Assembly (NCBI GenBank): GCA_019116525.1
Contig: DXBM01000067.1
Coordinates: 32,599 to 96,598, forward strand
DNA length: 64,000 bases
Direction of reading: 5' to 3'
From: Candidatus Olsenella pullistercoris
GTDB lineage: Bacteria; Actinomycetota; Coriobacteriia; Coriobacteriales; Atopobiaceae
Notes under the pieces: generated by a model
What the model was told of the DNA's origin: nothing
The model's input: the letters and a program-made list of their open reading frames with translations, nothing else
The model's database searches: none
Part shown: one piece after another, positions 17,410 to 26,129 of the stretch
Numbering within the stretch: the stretch's first letter is position 1
Layout of the letters: every line of letters begins with the position of its first letter
Position numbers and translations under genes: made by a program

Positions 17410-18827
17410 GCGAGGAGCGCCGCCGCACGCAGGTGGCCGACGTCGACCGCTCCCTCTACGACTTCACCAAGTCCGAGGAGGGCTACGAGCGCTACGCCGA
17501 CGGCCTGACCCCGGAGATCGTCCGCGCGATCTCCGAGAAGAAGGACGAGCCCGAGTGGATGCTCGAGATGCGCCTCTCCGCGCTCGAGGAGTACCACCGT
17601 CGCCCGATGGCCCCCAACTGGGGCCCGAACATCGAGGGGCTCGACCTGGACCACATCTCCACGTACGTCTCGCCCAAGACCAAGCAGGCCAAGAGCTGGG
17701 ACGACGTGCCCGAGGACATCAAGGACACCTTCGAGCGCCTGGGCATCCCCGAGGCGGAGCGCGAGAGCCTCGCCGGCGTGGGCGCCCAGTACGACTCCGA
17801 GATCGTCTACCACAACATGCGCGAGGACGTGGCCCGCGAGGGCGTGGTCTACACCACGATCGAGGACGCCCTGCACGACCCGAAGTGGGAGCCGGTGGTG
17901 CGCGAGTACTTCGGCACGCTCATCCCGCCGACCGACCACAAGTTCGCGGCGCTGCACTACGCCGTGTGGTCGGGAGGGTCGTTCGTCTACGTGCCCGCCG
18001 GCGTGACGCTGCCCTACCCGCTGCAGAGCTACTTCCGCCTCAACGCCGCGGGCGCGGGCCAGTTCGAGCACACGCTCATCATCGTCGAGCCCGGCGCGGA
18101 CCTGCACTTCATCGAGGGCTGCTCGGCGCCCAAGTACTACGAGGCCAACCTCCACGCCGGCGCCGTCGAGCTCTTCGTGAAGGACGGCGCGCGCCTGCGC
18201 TACTCCACGATCGAGAACTGGTCCAAGAACATGTACAACCTCAACACCAAGCGGGCCACCGTCGGCGCGGACGCCAAGATGGAGTGGGTCTCCGGCAGCT
18301 TCGGCAGCCACGTGAGCTACCTCTACCCCACCACCATCCTCGCCGGCGACCGTGGCAGCTGCGAGTTCACCGGCATCACGTTCGCCGGCGCCACGCAGGA
18401 CCTCGACACCGGCTGCAAGGTGATCATGAACGGCGCCGACACGACGGCGTCCGTCTCCACCAAGTCGATCTCCAAGGACGGCGGCGTGAACACGTTCCGC
18501 TCCTCGGTGGTCATCGGCCGGCGGGCCGACCGCGCGCGCTGCTCGGTGAGCTGCCAGTCGCTCATGCTCGACGACATCTCGCGCTCGGACACCATCCCCG
18601 CGATGGACGTGCGCAACGCGAGCGCCCAGGTGGGCCATGAGGCCACAATCGGGCGCATCTCCGACGACACGGTCCTCTACCTCATGAGCCGTGGTTGCTC
18701 GGAGGCCGAGGCCCGCACCCTCGTGGTCAACGGCTTTGCCAACCCCGTCTCCAAGGAGCTCCCGCTCGAGTACGCCGTGGAGATGAACAACCTCATCAAG
18801 CTCGAGATGGAAGGGGCGATCGGATGA
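17406..18827 (+). CDS. sufB: Fe-S cluster assembly scaffold SufB
   Basis: The 473-residue core scaffold protein starts with GTG overlapping the sufC stop. Features: an N-terminal helical part, then the beta-helix core with VYVPAGVTLPYPLQSYF, EPGADLHFIEGCSAP (the conserved Cys in EGCSAP), the TIENWSKNMYNLNTKR stretch and SQVGHEAT-like AQVGHEATIGRIS near the end, followed by MSRGCSEAEA. SufB receives sulfur from SufS/SufU and builds the nascent cluster with SufC and SufD. Its stop overlaps the sufD start (ATGA), so the operon is translationally coupled. Confidence 0.96.
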   Translation: MSEERRRTQVADVDRSLYDFTKSEEGYERYADGLTPEIVRAISEKKDEPEWMLEMRLSALEEYHRRPMAPNWGPNIEGLDLDHISTYVSPKTKQAKSWDDVPEDIKDTFERLGIPEAERESLAGVGAQYDSEIVYHNMREDVAREGVVYTTIEDALHDPKWEPVVREYFGTLIPPTDHKFAALHYAVWSGGSFVYVPAGVTLPYPLQSYFRLNAAGAGQFEHTLIIVEPGADLHFIEGCSAPKYYEANLHAGAVELFVKDGARLRYSTIENWSKNMYNLNTKRATVGADAKMEWVSGSFGSHVSYLYPTTILAGDRGSCEFTGITFAGATQDLDTGCKVIMNGADTTASVSTKSISKDGGVNTFRSSVVIGRRADRARCSVSCQSLMLDDISRSDTIPAMDVRNASAQVGHEATIGRISDDTVLYLMSRGCSEAEARTLVVNGFANPVSKELPLEYAVEMNNLIKLEMEGAIG

Positions 18828-19903
18828 TGGCCGAGAAGGACGTGGCGCCCGAGCTCACCCTTGAGCGCGTCAACGCCGCCCCCGCGCAGACGTGGAACCG
18901 CCTGCGCACGAACGACGTCACCCTCACGGTGCCCGCGCGCGACCGCAGGGGCGACGTGCGCTTCTCGCTCCCCCGCCTCTTCGAGGGCGTGGCGTGCGGC
19001 ATGGGGCCCGAGGTCACGAGCTGGGTCGAGTCCCAGGCCACGGACTCCCGCTACGTTGAGGTCTCGCGCGGCGAGAGGCGCGAGGAGCCGATCGTGGTGA
19101 GCGTGGGCGCCGGCGCCAACGAGGCGGCCGACACCGGCGTGCTGGTTCGGGAGGGCGCCGAGGTCACCATCGTCGTGGCTGCCGGCGCGGGCGAGAAGGA
19201 CGACGAGGACGCCGGCACCTCCGCCTCCCTCCTGCGCGTGATCGCCGAGCGTGGCGCCCGCGTGCACCTGCACGAGTACGTGGGCGTGGGCGCGGCCCAG
19301 CAGCACCTCGAGAGCGTGGGCATCACCTGCGAGCGCGACGCGCGCGTCGACGTGCACCAGTACCTGCTCGGCGGCGGCACCGTGGCGCTGGGCTTTGCCT
19401 GCGACCTCGCCGGAGAGCGGGCCCGGGTGGACCTGTCCTGCCGCTACCACGCCGGTGGCACGGAGGTGCTTGACATCAACGAGGTCGTGCGGCAGCGCGG
19501 ACGCAAGACGCGCTCCGAGCTCGGCTACAACGGCGTGCTCGAGGACGCTGCCAAGAAGAGCCTGCGCACCACGATCGACCTCGTCCACGGCGCCAAGGGC
19601 GCCCAGGGCAACGAGGCGGAGACCGTGCTCGTGCTCGGCGACGACGTGGTCAACAAGACGCTGCCCACGATCCTGTGCGACGAGGACGACGTTGCCGGCA
19701 ACCACGGGGCCACGATCGGCTCGGTGAGCCCCGAGCAGCTCGCCTACCTCGCCGACCGCGGCCTCTTCCGCGCCGACGCGGAGCGCCTCTTCGTGAGCGC
19801 CCTCTACGAGGACGCCCTCATGCACGCGCCCTGCGCCGAGGCGCGCGCCGTCGTGGAAAATGATACGAAGGGACAGTCCCTTCGTATCATCGAGGAGGCG
19901 TGA
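18824..19903 (+). CDS. sufD: Fe-S cluster assembly protein SufD, with palindrome-derived C-terminus
   Basis: The 359-residue partner of SufB. The beta-helix core is present (DLSCRYHAGGTEVLDINEVV; ends NHGATIGSVSPEQLAYL and RGLFRADAERLFV). The start ATG 18824 overlaps the sufB stop; a frame open from 18695 inside sufB was ignored. The last 15 codons ([15 protein letters not shown]) are encoded by a perfect 31-bp palindrome, so a repeat element has replaced or extended the natural end. The right flank of that palindrome also supplies the GAGGAGG ribosome binding site of sufS. Confidence 0.93.
   Translation: MMAEKDVAPELTLERVNAAPAQTWNRLRTNDVTLTVPARDRRGDVRFSLPRLFEGVACGMGPEVTSWVESQATDSRYVEVSRGERREEPIVVSVGAGANEAADTGVLVREGAEVTIVVAAGAGEKDDEDAGTSASLLRVIAERGARVHLHEYVGVGAAQQHLESVGITCERDARVDVHQYLLGGGTVALGFACDLAGERARVDLSCRYHAGGTEVLDINEVVRQRGRKTRSELGYNGVLEDAAKKSLRTTIDLVHGAKGAQGNEAETVLVLGDDVVNKTLPTILCDEDDVAGNHGATIGSVSPEQLAYLADRGLFRADAERLFVSALYEDALMHAPCAEARAVVENDTKGQSLRIIEEA
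19860..19890. repeat. 31-bp perfect palindrome inside the 3' end of sufD
   Basis: ATGATACGAAGGGAC, a central A, then GTCCCTTCGTATCAT. The same sequence, with a central T, occurs at 37923-37953 at the end of pcrA. Here it is translated as part of SufD. In mRNA it would form a 15-bp hairpin just before the sufS start, which could tune sufS translation or protect the upstream mRNA. Confidence 0.9.
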
Positions 19904-21138
19904 TGGACGTCCAGCAGAACCCGTACCGCGCCGACTTCCCGCTGCTCGCTTCGCACCCCGAGATCGCGTTTCTCGACAGCGCGGCCACCGCGCAGCGCCC
20001 CGCATGCGTCCTCGACGCCCAGCGCCGCTTCTACGAGACCATGAACGCCAACCCGCTGCGCGGCCTCTACAGCCTCTCCGTGGCGGCAACCGCGGCCATT
20101 GCCGACGTGCGCGCGCAGCTCGCCGCGCTCATTGGCGCGCCCGACGCCCGCGACGTGGTCTTCTGCCGCAACACAAGCGAGGCACTGAACCTCGTGGCTA
20201 AGTCGTTCTCCCCCCTCGTGCTCGGCCCCGGCGACGAGGTGGCCATCACGGTCATGGAGCACCACTCCAACCTCATCCCGTGGCAGGAGGCCTGCCGCGC
20301 CGCAGGCGCACGCCTCGTCTACCTCTATCCCGAGAAGGACGGCACGCTCACCGACGCCGAGATCGCCGAGAAGGTTGGCGCGCGCACCAAGATCGTCTCG
20401 GCCGCGCACGTCTCCAACGTCATGGGGTGCGAGCTGCCCGTTCGCAAGCTCGCCGACGCCGCGCACGCTGTGGGAGCGGTCATGGTGGTCGACGCCGCGC
20501 AGTCCGTACCGCACATGCGCGTTGACGTGAGCGAGCTCGGCGCCGACTTCCTGGCCTTCTCCGGCCACAAGGCGCTTGGCCCGATGGGCGTAGGCGTGCT
20601 CTGGGGCCGCCACGACCTTCTCGACCAGATGCCCCCGATGCTCACCGGCGGCGAGATGATCGACTCCGTGCGCGAGCAGGACGCCACCTGGGCGCCCGTT
20701 CCCGAGAAGTTCGAGGCGGGCACGCAGGACGCCGCCGGCATCTACGCCACCGGCGCCGCGCTCTCCTACCTCACCGAGACCGTGGGGCTCGACGCGGTGG
20801 CGGAGCGCGAGGCCGCGCTCGTGTCCCATGCCGTCGCGCGCCTCACCGAGCTTGGCTTCGTTGACCTCATCGGCCCTGAGGACCCCGCGCGCCGCCACGG
20901 CGTCGTCAGCTTCAACGTGCGCGGCGTGCACCCGCACGACGTGGCGAGCATCCTCGACGCGTCCGGCGTCTGCATCCGCGCCGGGCACCACTGCGCGCAG
21001 CCGCTGCTCGCCTGGCTCGGCGTGGAGAACCTCGCCTGCTGCCGCGCGAGCCTCGCGTTCTACAACGACACGTCCGACGTCGACCGCCTCGCGGACGGCC
21101 TGGCCCGAGTCTGGGGGATCTTCCATGGAAGCAACTGA
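19903..21138 (+). CDS. sufS: cysteine desulfurase SufS
   Basis: The 411-residue PLP enzyme converts cysteine to alanine plus persulfide for Fe-S assembly. Group II (SufS/CsdA) features: the PLP lysine in FSGHKALGPMGVG, VMEHHSNLIPW, the active-site cysteine in RAGHHCAQPLL (short loop typical of SufS), and AHVSNVMG. ATG 19903 overlaps the sufD stop (TGATG); a GTG three bases earlier is also possible. It overlaps sufU by 14 bp, which fits a SufS-SufU sulfur transfer pair. Confidence 0.96.
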   Translation: MDVQQNPYRADFPLLASHPEIAFLDSAATAQRPACVLDAQRRFYETMNANPLRGLYSLSVAATAAIADVRAQLAALIGAPDARDVVFCRNTSEALNLVAKSFSPLVLGPGDEVAITVMEHHSNLIPWQEACRAAGARLVYLYPEKDGTLTDAEIAEKVGARTKIVSAAHVSNVMGCELPVRKLADAAHAVGAVMVVDAAQSVPHMRVDVSELGADFLAFSGHKALGPMGVGVLWGRHDLLDQMPPMLTGGEMIDSVREQDATWAPVPEKFEAGTQDAAGIYATGAALSYLTETVGLDAVAEREAALVSHAVARLTELGFVDLIGPEDPARRHGVVSFNVRGVHPHDVASILDASGVCIRAGHHCAQPLLAWLGVENLACCRASLAFYNDTSDVDRLADGLARVWGIFHGSN

Positions 21139-21565
21139 CCTCTACAACGCGGCGTTCATGGACCACGTCTCGCATCCCGACTACAAGTACCCGATGGAGG
21201 ACGCGGACTGCAGCCATGAGGGCGTGAACCCCTCCTGCGGCGACGAGCTCACGTTCTCCGTGCGCTTCGCCGAGGACGGCACCATCGACGAGGCGGCGTT
21301 CACGGGGCACGGCTGCGCCATCTCGCAGGCGAGCGCCGACATCATGAGCGACCTCATGATCGGGAAGACGCCCGAGGAGGCGCGCGAGCTCTGTGCCCTC
21401 TTCATGCGCATGGTCCGGGGCGAGGAGACCGATGAGGCCGCGCTCGACGCGCTCGAGGACGGCGTGCTGCTGCGCGACATCGCCCACATGCCGGCGCGCG
21501 TGAAGTGCGCCGAGCTGGCCTGGCGCACCCTCGACGAGATGCTCGCCGGGCGCGAGGGACACTGA
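21125..21565 (+). CDS. sufU: zinc-dependent sulfurtransferase SufU
   Basis: The 146-residue IscU-like protein has three conserved cysteines, NPSCGDEL, GHGCAISQAS and ARVKCAELAW, with the Asp after the first, the zinc ligand set of Gram-positive SufU. The insertion between the second and third Cys that separates SufU from IscU is present. SufU accepts persulfide from SufS and passes it to SufB. The stop is followed within 10 bp by the REP-like palindromes at 21574-21635. Confidence 0.94.
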   Translation: MEATDLYNAAFMDHVSHPDYKYPMEDADCSHEGVNPSCGDELTFSVRFAEDGTIDEAAFTGHGCAISQASADIMSDLMIGKTPEEARELCALFMRMVRGEETDEAALDALEDGVLLRDIAHMPARVKCAELAWRTLDEMLAGREGH

Positions 21566-21573
21566 TCAAGCCT

Positions 21574-21635
21574 GTCCCCTTTTCTCAGAGAAAGGGGGAC
21601 GTGGTTTTTCTCTCTGAAAGAAAAACCACGTCCCC
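21574..21635. repeat. two overlapping palindromes between sufU and the Rrf2 gene
   Basis: First palindrome GTCCCCTTTTCTC-A-GAGAAAGGGGGAC (21574-21600, one mismatch), second GGGGACGTGGTTTTTCT / AGAAAAACCACGTCCCC (arms 21595-21611 and 21619-21635). The tail from here through AATTTACAG is shared with the element at 60732-60777. The hairpins may uncouple the regulator from sufCBDSU. Confidence 0.85.
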
Positions 21636-21668
21636 AATTAACACCAATTTACAGACGGAGGTGATGAG

Positions 21669-22121
21669 ATGGCCGGGATGTTCTCGACGAAGGGGATGTA
21701 CGCGCTGCGCGCGATGGCAGACCTCGCGTGCCATGACGGCTGGGTCTCGCTCGGCGACGTCGCGCGGCGCCAGCACATCTCGCGCAAGTACCTCGAGCAG
21801 GTCATCTCCCTCATGCACAAGGCCGGCTACGTTGAGAGCCAGCGCGGCAAGGGCGGCGGGTACAAGCTCACGCGCGCCCCGGAGGACTACACGCTCGGCG
21901 AGCTCCTCCGCGCGGCCGAGGGGTCGCTTGCGCCCGTGAGCTGCCTCGACTGCACCAACGAGGAGATCTGCCCGCAGGTCGGCACCTGCCCCACCGTGGG
22001 CGTCTGGCGCGACCTCGGCCGCGTGACGGCCAGCTACCTCGACTCCAAGACCCTCGCCGACCTCGTGCGCGACCCCGAGGCAGACGCCGAGGCCGGCCCG
22101 TGCACGGCCCGGCCGATCTAG
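21669..22121 (+). CDS. Rrf2-family Fe-S-type transcriptional regulator
   Basis: The 150-residue protein starts MFSTKGMYALRAM and has the Rrf2/IscR helix-turn-helix (LGDVARRQHISRKYLEQ, GYVESQRGKGGGY). Candidate cluster ligands are in SCLDCTNEEICPQVGTC: C-x2-C-x5-C-x5-C, which includes the C-x5-C-x5-C spacing of IscR. It probably senses Fe-S status and represses suf. GGAGGTGA lies just upstream of ATG 21669. It is separated from sufU by 103 bp of palindromic DNA, so part of its expression may be independent. Confidence 0.9.
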   Translation: MAGMFSTKGMYALRAMADLACHDGWVSLGDVARRQHISRKYLEQVISLMHKAGYVESQRGKGGGYKLTRAPEDYTLGELLRAAEGSLAPVSCLDCTNEEICPQVGTCPTVGVWRDLGRVTASYLDSKTLADLVRDPEADAEAGPCTARPI

Positions 22122-22153
22122 CGGAGCGCCTGGCCCGCAGCCCCCTGAGCTCA

Positions 22154-22270
22154 TAGTCCCTCCCAAGCCGACGTTTTTCTCGCCGATCTGTTGGTTTGGG
22201 AGGGTTCAGCTAGCTTAGTCCCTCTTGAACCTACGTTTCCCTCCCCAGAATGTAGGTTTGGGAGGGAGCA
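22154..22270. repeat. twin-hairpin composite element, copy 1
   Basis: About 115 bp. Hairpin A has stem CCCTCCCAAGCC / GGTTTGGGAGGG with a TTCTCGCC octamer in its loop. A linker TTCAGCTAGCTTA follows, then hairpin B with stem CTTGAACCTAC / GTAGGTTTGGGAGGG. The reverse complement aligns end to end with 25990-26104. Copy 1 lies between the convergent rrf2 and fba genes. Confidence 0.85.
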
Positions 22271-22302
22271 AGGCCTGGCGAGAAGAACCTCGCGGCCGAG
22301 AA

Positions 22303-22338
22303 AGGCGCCCGGCCCCGCACGCTGCGGAACCGGGCGCC
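22303..22338 (-). terminator. terminator-like hairpin after fba
   Basis: AGGCGCCCGG and CCGGGCGCCT form a 10-bp stem around a 16-nt loop. On the minus strand it follows fba and is trailed by TTTCTC, a weak U-tract; on the plus strand it could also stop readthrough from rrf2. Confidence 0.6.
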
Positions 22339-22370
22339 TACGTTAGCGCTGGGGCTCTGTGGCCTGCTCG

Positions 22371-23243
22371 CTAGTTCCAGCCCTTGCCGTCAGAGCCGAA
22401 CTGGAGCATGAGCTCCTTCGTGCGGTCCTTGATGGCGTCGCGGCCGGGCTTGAGGAGCTTGCGCGGGTCGTAGCCCTTGCCGTCGAGGTCCTTGCCGGCC
22501 TCGATGTAGGCGCGGGTGGCCTTGGCAAAGGCGAGCTGGAGGTCGGTGTTGATGTTGAGCTTGCAGATGCCGAGGGTGATGGCCTTGTTGATCTGCTCGA
22601 CGGGGATGCCGGTGCCGCCGTGAAGCACGAGCGGGAGGTCGCCGGTCAGGGCCTTGATCTCGCCGAGGCGCTCGAAGGACAGGCCCTCCCAGTTGTCCGG
22701 GTAGATGCCGTGGATGTTGCCGATGCCGCAGGCAAGGAAGTCAACGCCCAGGTCGGCGATAGCCTTGCACTGCTCGGGATCGGCCAGCTCGCCCTTGGAG
22801 GCAACGCCGTCCTCGACGCCGCCGATGCCGCCGACCTCGGCCTCGACCGAGATGCCCTTGGCGTGGGCGGCCTTGACGACCTCAGCCGTGCGCTCGAGGT
22901 TGATCTCGAAGCTGGCCTCGTGGGAGCCGTCGTACATGACGGAGGTGAAGCCAGCCTCGATGCACTTGAAGACGTCCTCGTAGGTGCCGTGGTCGAGGTG
23001 TAGGGCAACGGGCACGGTGATGCCCTTGTCCTCAACGAGCTGCTTCACGATGTCGGCGCAGACCTTGTAGCTGCCCTGCCACTTGGCGGCGCCGCTCGTG
23101 CACTGGATGATGACCGGGGACTGGAGCTCCTCGGCGGCGTCGAGGATAGAGGACGCCCACTCGAGGTTGTTGGTGTTGAACGCACCGATGGCGTAGTGGC
23201 CCTTCTCGGCGCTCTTGAGCATGGCGGTTGCGTTAACGAGCAT
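22371..23243 (-). CDS. fba: class II fructose-bisphosphate aldolase
   Basis: The 290-residue zinc aldolase of glycolysis and gluconeogenesis splits fructose-1,6-bisphosphate into two triose phosphates. Visible motifs: GAFNTNNLEW, the metal/active-site LHLDHGTYED, MYDGSHEASFEIN, EAEVGGIGGVEDG, CGIGNIHGIYP and the phosphate loop LHGGTGIP. The length and the KLNINTDLQ stretch match the fructose-bisphosphate rather than the tagatose enzyme, though the two are close. Single gene between two inverted copies of a twin-hairpin element. Confidence 0.94.
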   Translation of the reverse strand: MLVNATAMLKSAEKGHYAIGAFNTNNLEWASSILDAAEELQSPVIIQCTSGAAKWQGSYKVCADIVKQLVEDKGITVPVALHLDHGTYEDVFKCIEAGFTSVMYDGSHEASFEINLERTAEVVKAAHAKGISVEAEVGGIGGVEDGVASKGELADPEQCKAIADLGVDFLACGIGNIHGIYPDNWEGLSFERLGEIKALTGDLPLVLHGGTGIPVEQINKAITLGICKLNINTDLQLAFAKATRAYIEAGKDLDGKGYDPRKLLKPGRDAIKDRTKELMLQFGSDGKGWN

Positions 23244-23481
23244 GTTGACCTCCCAGTGTGTCTGGACCCGCTGAACAAGACCTGCTCCTCTATGATACCT
23301 CCACAGGGCCGGCGACGTCGCGACGTGGAATCAATTTCAGCGCGGGCGCGCCGCCGGGCCCGCCCGTCGCGAGCCGCCCCTGGCGACGTTGTTGGGTCTT
23401 CGTGTTGTTTGCCGCGCGCCGTCGCACGAGGCGCGCGAGGGGGTAGCGTCTTTGTGGCAGGGCGAGAGAGGAAGGGAGCGC

Positions 23482-24363
23482 ATGGGCGAGACAAGCGAGC
23501 AGCGCAGCAAGGGCCTTTTGGGAGACGTCTCGGTCTCCCAGGTGCTTGCGACCGGCCTTGCGGCGGCCACGTCGTTCGCGCTCTCGGCGCAGATCGGCAT
23601 CGCGGGCTCGATCATCGGCGCGGTGCTCGGCGCCGTGGCGTCAAGCGTGGCCACGCAGGTCTACCGCGGCATTCTCTCCGCGTCAGCCGAGAAGCTCCGC
23701 GCGCTCGGGGAGTCAGGAGGCAACGCGGACGAGGCGCCTCGCAAGGAGGGGTCCATCTCCGGGCGGGCGCGCGTAGAGGAGCGCGCCGCCTCGGGCACGC
23801 CGATCGCCCCGCAGGAGGTCATCGACGCCGCGCACGAGCGTGCCCAGGCCCGCCTGCGCCGGCGCGTGGCGCTCGTGGCCGCAGCCACGGGCATCGCCGC
23901 GGTCCTCGCCTTCGCGCTCGTGGTCAGCATGGCAACGAACGGCGAGGGCATCGGCCCCTCCTCGGCACCGAGCGCGCCCGCCGCTCAGGACGAGCCCGCC
24001 GCACCCGAGCAGGACACGAGCGAGCCCGCAGACTCCGGTGCGGGGACCTCCGACCAGTCGCAGGGCCAGACGGACGATCAGGCGGACCAGTCGCAGGGCC
24101 AGGCGGACCAGTCGCAGGACGGGACGGACGACCAGGCCGAGCAGCCGCAGGACCAGAGCCAGAGCCAAGATCAGACTCAGGACCAGGGCACCTCCAGCCC
24201 CGACGACAGCGTGAGCTCCCCCACCGATGACTCCCTGGCGGACGGCAACGGAACCGCCCAGGGCGACGGCTCCCAGGGGGAGTCTGACACGAGCGCGGGG
24301 GCGCAGGGGAGCACCGAGGGCAGCTCGAGCTCCTCTGCCGGCACCGGGCAGACGCAGAGCTGA
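23482..24363 (+). CDS. membrane protein with long Gln/Asp/Ser-rich low-complexity tail
   Basis: The 293-residue protein is of unknown function. Residues about 15-60 form a hydrophobic, glycine-rich hairpin-like segment (IGIAGSIIGAVLGAVASS), and a second span (LVAAATGIAAVLAFALVVS) lies near residue 140. The region between is charged and cytoplasmic-like. The last 135 residues are a disordered tail with repeats of DQSQGQ/DQADQSQ, then S/G-rich. ATG 23482 follows GGAAGGGAG. Such tails often cross or decorate the Gram-positive cell wall; the topology here is inference. Confidence 0.7.
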   Translation: MGETSEQRSKGLLGDVSVSQVLATGLAAATSFALSAQIGIAGSIIGAVLGAVASSVATQVYRGILSASAEKLRALGESGGNADEAPRKEGSISGRARVEERAASGTPIAPQEVIDAAHERAQARLRRRVALVAAATGIAAVLAFALVVSMATNGEGIGPSSAPSAPAAQDEPAAPEQDTSEPADSGAGTSDQSQGQTDDQADQSQGQADQSQDGTDDQAEQPQDQSQSQDQTQDQGTSSPDDSVSSPTDDSLADGNGTAQGDGSQGESDTSAGAQGSTEGSSSSSAGTGQTQS

Positions 24364-24391
24364 GCGCCCGAGCTCGCCTCCCGCCTCGGCG

Positions 24392-24424
24392 CGCTTTCCG
24401 CCGCGCGGGCGAGCGGGTAGAATC
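24392..24424 (+). promoter_or_regulatory. candidate promoter of the M18 aminopeptidase gene
   Basis: TTTCCG and TAGAAT (24419-24424) are 17 bp apart and sit about 30 bp upstream of the ATG. The -10 is good and the -35 weak. Confidence 0.4.
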
Positions 24425-24455
24425 AATCCGGCACAGACCCTAGGAAAGGAGCCCC

Positions 24456-25868
24456 ATGGAGCGTCCGAACGCTTGGAAGGACTACACCCCCGAGCAGCTC
24501 GACGAGCTGCACTACCTCTGCGAGGGCTACAAGGCCTTCATCTCCGACAACAAGACCGAGCGCGAGTGCTGCGCCGCGGCGGTCAGCATGGCCGAGGAGG
24601 CCGGCTACGCGAGCCTCGCCGACCGCATCGCCTCCGGCGAGCCGCTGCGCCCCGGCGACAAGGTCTACGCCGTCAACCGCGGCAAGAGCCTCATGCTGCT
24701 GCACCTGGGCACCGAGCCGCTCGAGCGCGGCGTCAACATCCTCGGCGCCCACATCGACTCGCCGCGCCTCGACGTCAAGCAGGACCCCGTCGAGGAGAGA
24801 AACGAGCTCGTCACGCTCGACACGCACTACTACGGCGGCGTCAAGAAGTACCAGTGGGTCACCATGCCGCTCGCGATCCACGGCGTCGTGGCCAAGAAGG
24901 ACGGCTCCGTCGTGCCCGTGGTGATCGGCGAGGACGAGGACGACCCGGTCTTCTGCATCTCCGACCTGCTCCCCCACCTGGGCTCCCAGCAGATGGGCAA
25001 GAAGGCGTCCGAGGTGATCGAGGGCGAGATGCTCGACGTCCTTGTCGGCAACAGGCCGATTGCGGTGGACCTCGCCGAGGGCGCCGAGAAGGACGAGGAG
25101 GCGGAGAAGTCGCCGGTCAAGGCCGGCGTGCTCGCCATCCTGCGCGACACGCTCGGCATCGAGGAGGAGGACCTGCTCTCCGCCGAGCTTGAGATCGTGC
25201 CCGCCGGCGCGGCGCGCGACCTGGGCCTGGACCGCTCGATGATCCTCGGCTACGGCCAGGACGACCGCTCCTGCGCCTACACGAGCCTCGTGGCGCAGCT
25301 CGACGCCGAGGCCCCCGCGCGCACGGCCGTCTGCCTGCTCGTGGACAAGGAGGAGATCGGCTCCGTGGGCGCCACCGGCATGACGAGCCACTTCTTCGAG
25401 GACACCATGGCCGAGGTGCTCGAGCTTGCCGGCCAGTCGGGCCCGCTCGCGCTGCGGCGCTGCCTCGCGGCGTCCAACATGCTCTCGAGCGACGTCTCGG
25501 CCGGCTTCGACCCCACCTTCGCGAGCGTCTTCGAGCCGAAGAACTCCGCGTACCTGGGCCACGGCCTCGCGTTCAACAAGTACACCGGCAGCCGCGGCAA
25601 GTCGGGCTCCAACGACGCCGACGCCGAGTACGTGGCCACCATCCGCCGCGTCATGGACGAGGGCGGCGTGCACTTCCAGACCGCTGAGCTCGGCAAGGTC
25701 GACGCGGGCGGCGGCGGCACGATCGCCTACATCCTCGCCACCTACGGCATGAACGTGATCGACTGCGGCGTGCCCGTGCTCTCCATGCACGCGCCGTGGG
25801 AGGCCACGAGCAAGGCCGACATCTACGAGGCGTACCGCGGCTACCAGGAGTTCCTCAAGCTCGCGTAG
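24456..25868 (+). CDS. M18-family aminopeptidase
   Basis: The 470-residue cytosolic metallopeptidase of the aspartyl aminopeptidase family removes N-terminal (often acidic) residues from peptides. Di-metal ligands are visible in order: GAHIDSPRLDV, LVDKEEIGSVGATG, an Asp in SSDVSAGFDPTF and CGVPVLSMHAPWE. A tetrahedral-assembly insert follows the first ligand. AGGAAAGGAG precedes ATG 24456. The gene is monocistronic, closed by a strong terminator. Confidence 0.93.
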   Translation: MERPNAWKDYTPEQLDELHYLCEGYKAFISDNKTERECCAAAVSMAEEAGYASLADRIASGEPLRPGDKVYAVNRGKSLMLLHLGTEPLERGVNILGAHIDSPRLDVKQDPVEERNELVTLDTHYYGGVKKYQWVTMPLAIHGVVAKKDGSVVPVVIGEDEDDPVFCISDLLPHLGSQQMGKKASEVIEGEMLDVLVGNRPIAVDLAEGAEKDEEAEKSPVKAGVLAILRDTLGIEEEDLLSAELEIVPAGAARDLGLDRSMILGYGQDDRSCAYTSLVAQLDAEAPARTAVCLLVDKEEIGSVGATGMTSHFFEDTMAEVLELAGQSGPLALRRCLAASNMLSSDVSAGFDPTFASVFEPKNSAYLGHGLAFNKYTGSRGKSGSNDADAEYVATIRRVMDEGGVHFQTAELGKVDAGGGGTIAYILATYGMNVIDCGVPVLSMHAPWEATSKADIYEAYRGYQEFLKLA

Positions 25869-25894
25869 AAGGCGCTCCCCCCTCCGCTGCAACA

Positions 25895-25930
25895 GACGCC
25901 CCCGCAGAAGCGCTGCGGGGGCGTCTTTTT
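25895..25930 (+). terminator. intrinsic terminator after the aminopeptidase gene
   Basis: GACGCCCCCGCAG and CTGCGGGGGCGTC form a 13-bp stem with a 5-nt loop, followed by TTTTT. The best intrinsic terminator in the window. Confidence 0.92.
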
Positions 25931-25989
25931 GTTGCGGGAGCGTGCGGGATCCGCTGGACGGGCGGACGTTCTTCTCGCCGCGGGCGAAT

Positions 25990-26104
25990 CTCCCTCCCAA
26001 ACCTACGGAAGTCGCGCCAAAGCGTAGGTCCGGGCGGCATTAAGCTAGCTGAACCCTCCCAAACCTACACTCCGGCGAGAAAACCGTTGGTTTGGGAGGG
26101 GCTA
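25990..26104. repeat. twin-hairpin composite element, copy 2 (inverted)
   Basis: Hairpin B-type stem CCCAAACCTAC / GTAGGTCCGGG, linker TTAAGCTAGCTGAA, then hairpin A-type stem CCCTCCCAAACC / GGTTTGGGAGGG with GGCGAGAA in the loop. It is the reverse complement arrangement of 22154-22270 and can be aligned over its whole length. It lies between the convergent aminopeptidase and thiZ genes. Confidence 0.85.
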
Positions 26105-26129
26105 ACCCCACCGAGCGACAGCCCACCCC

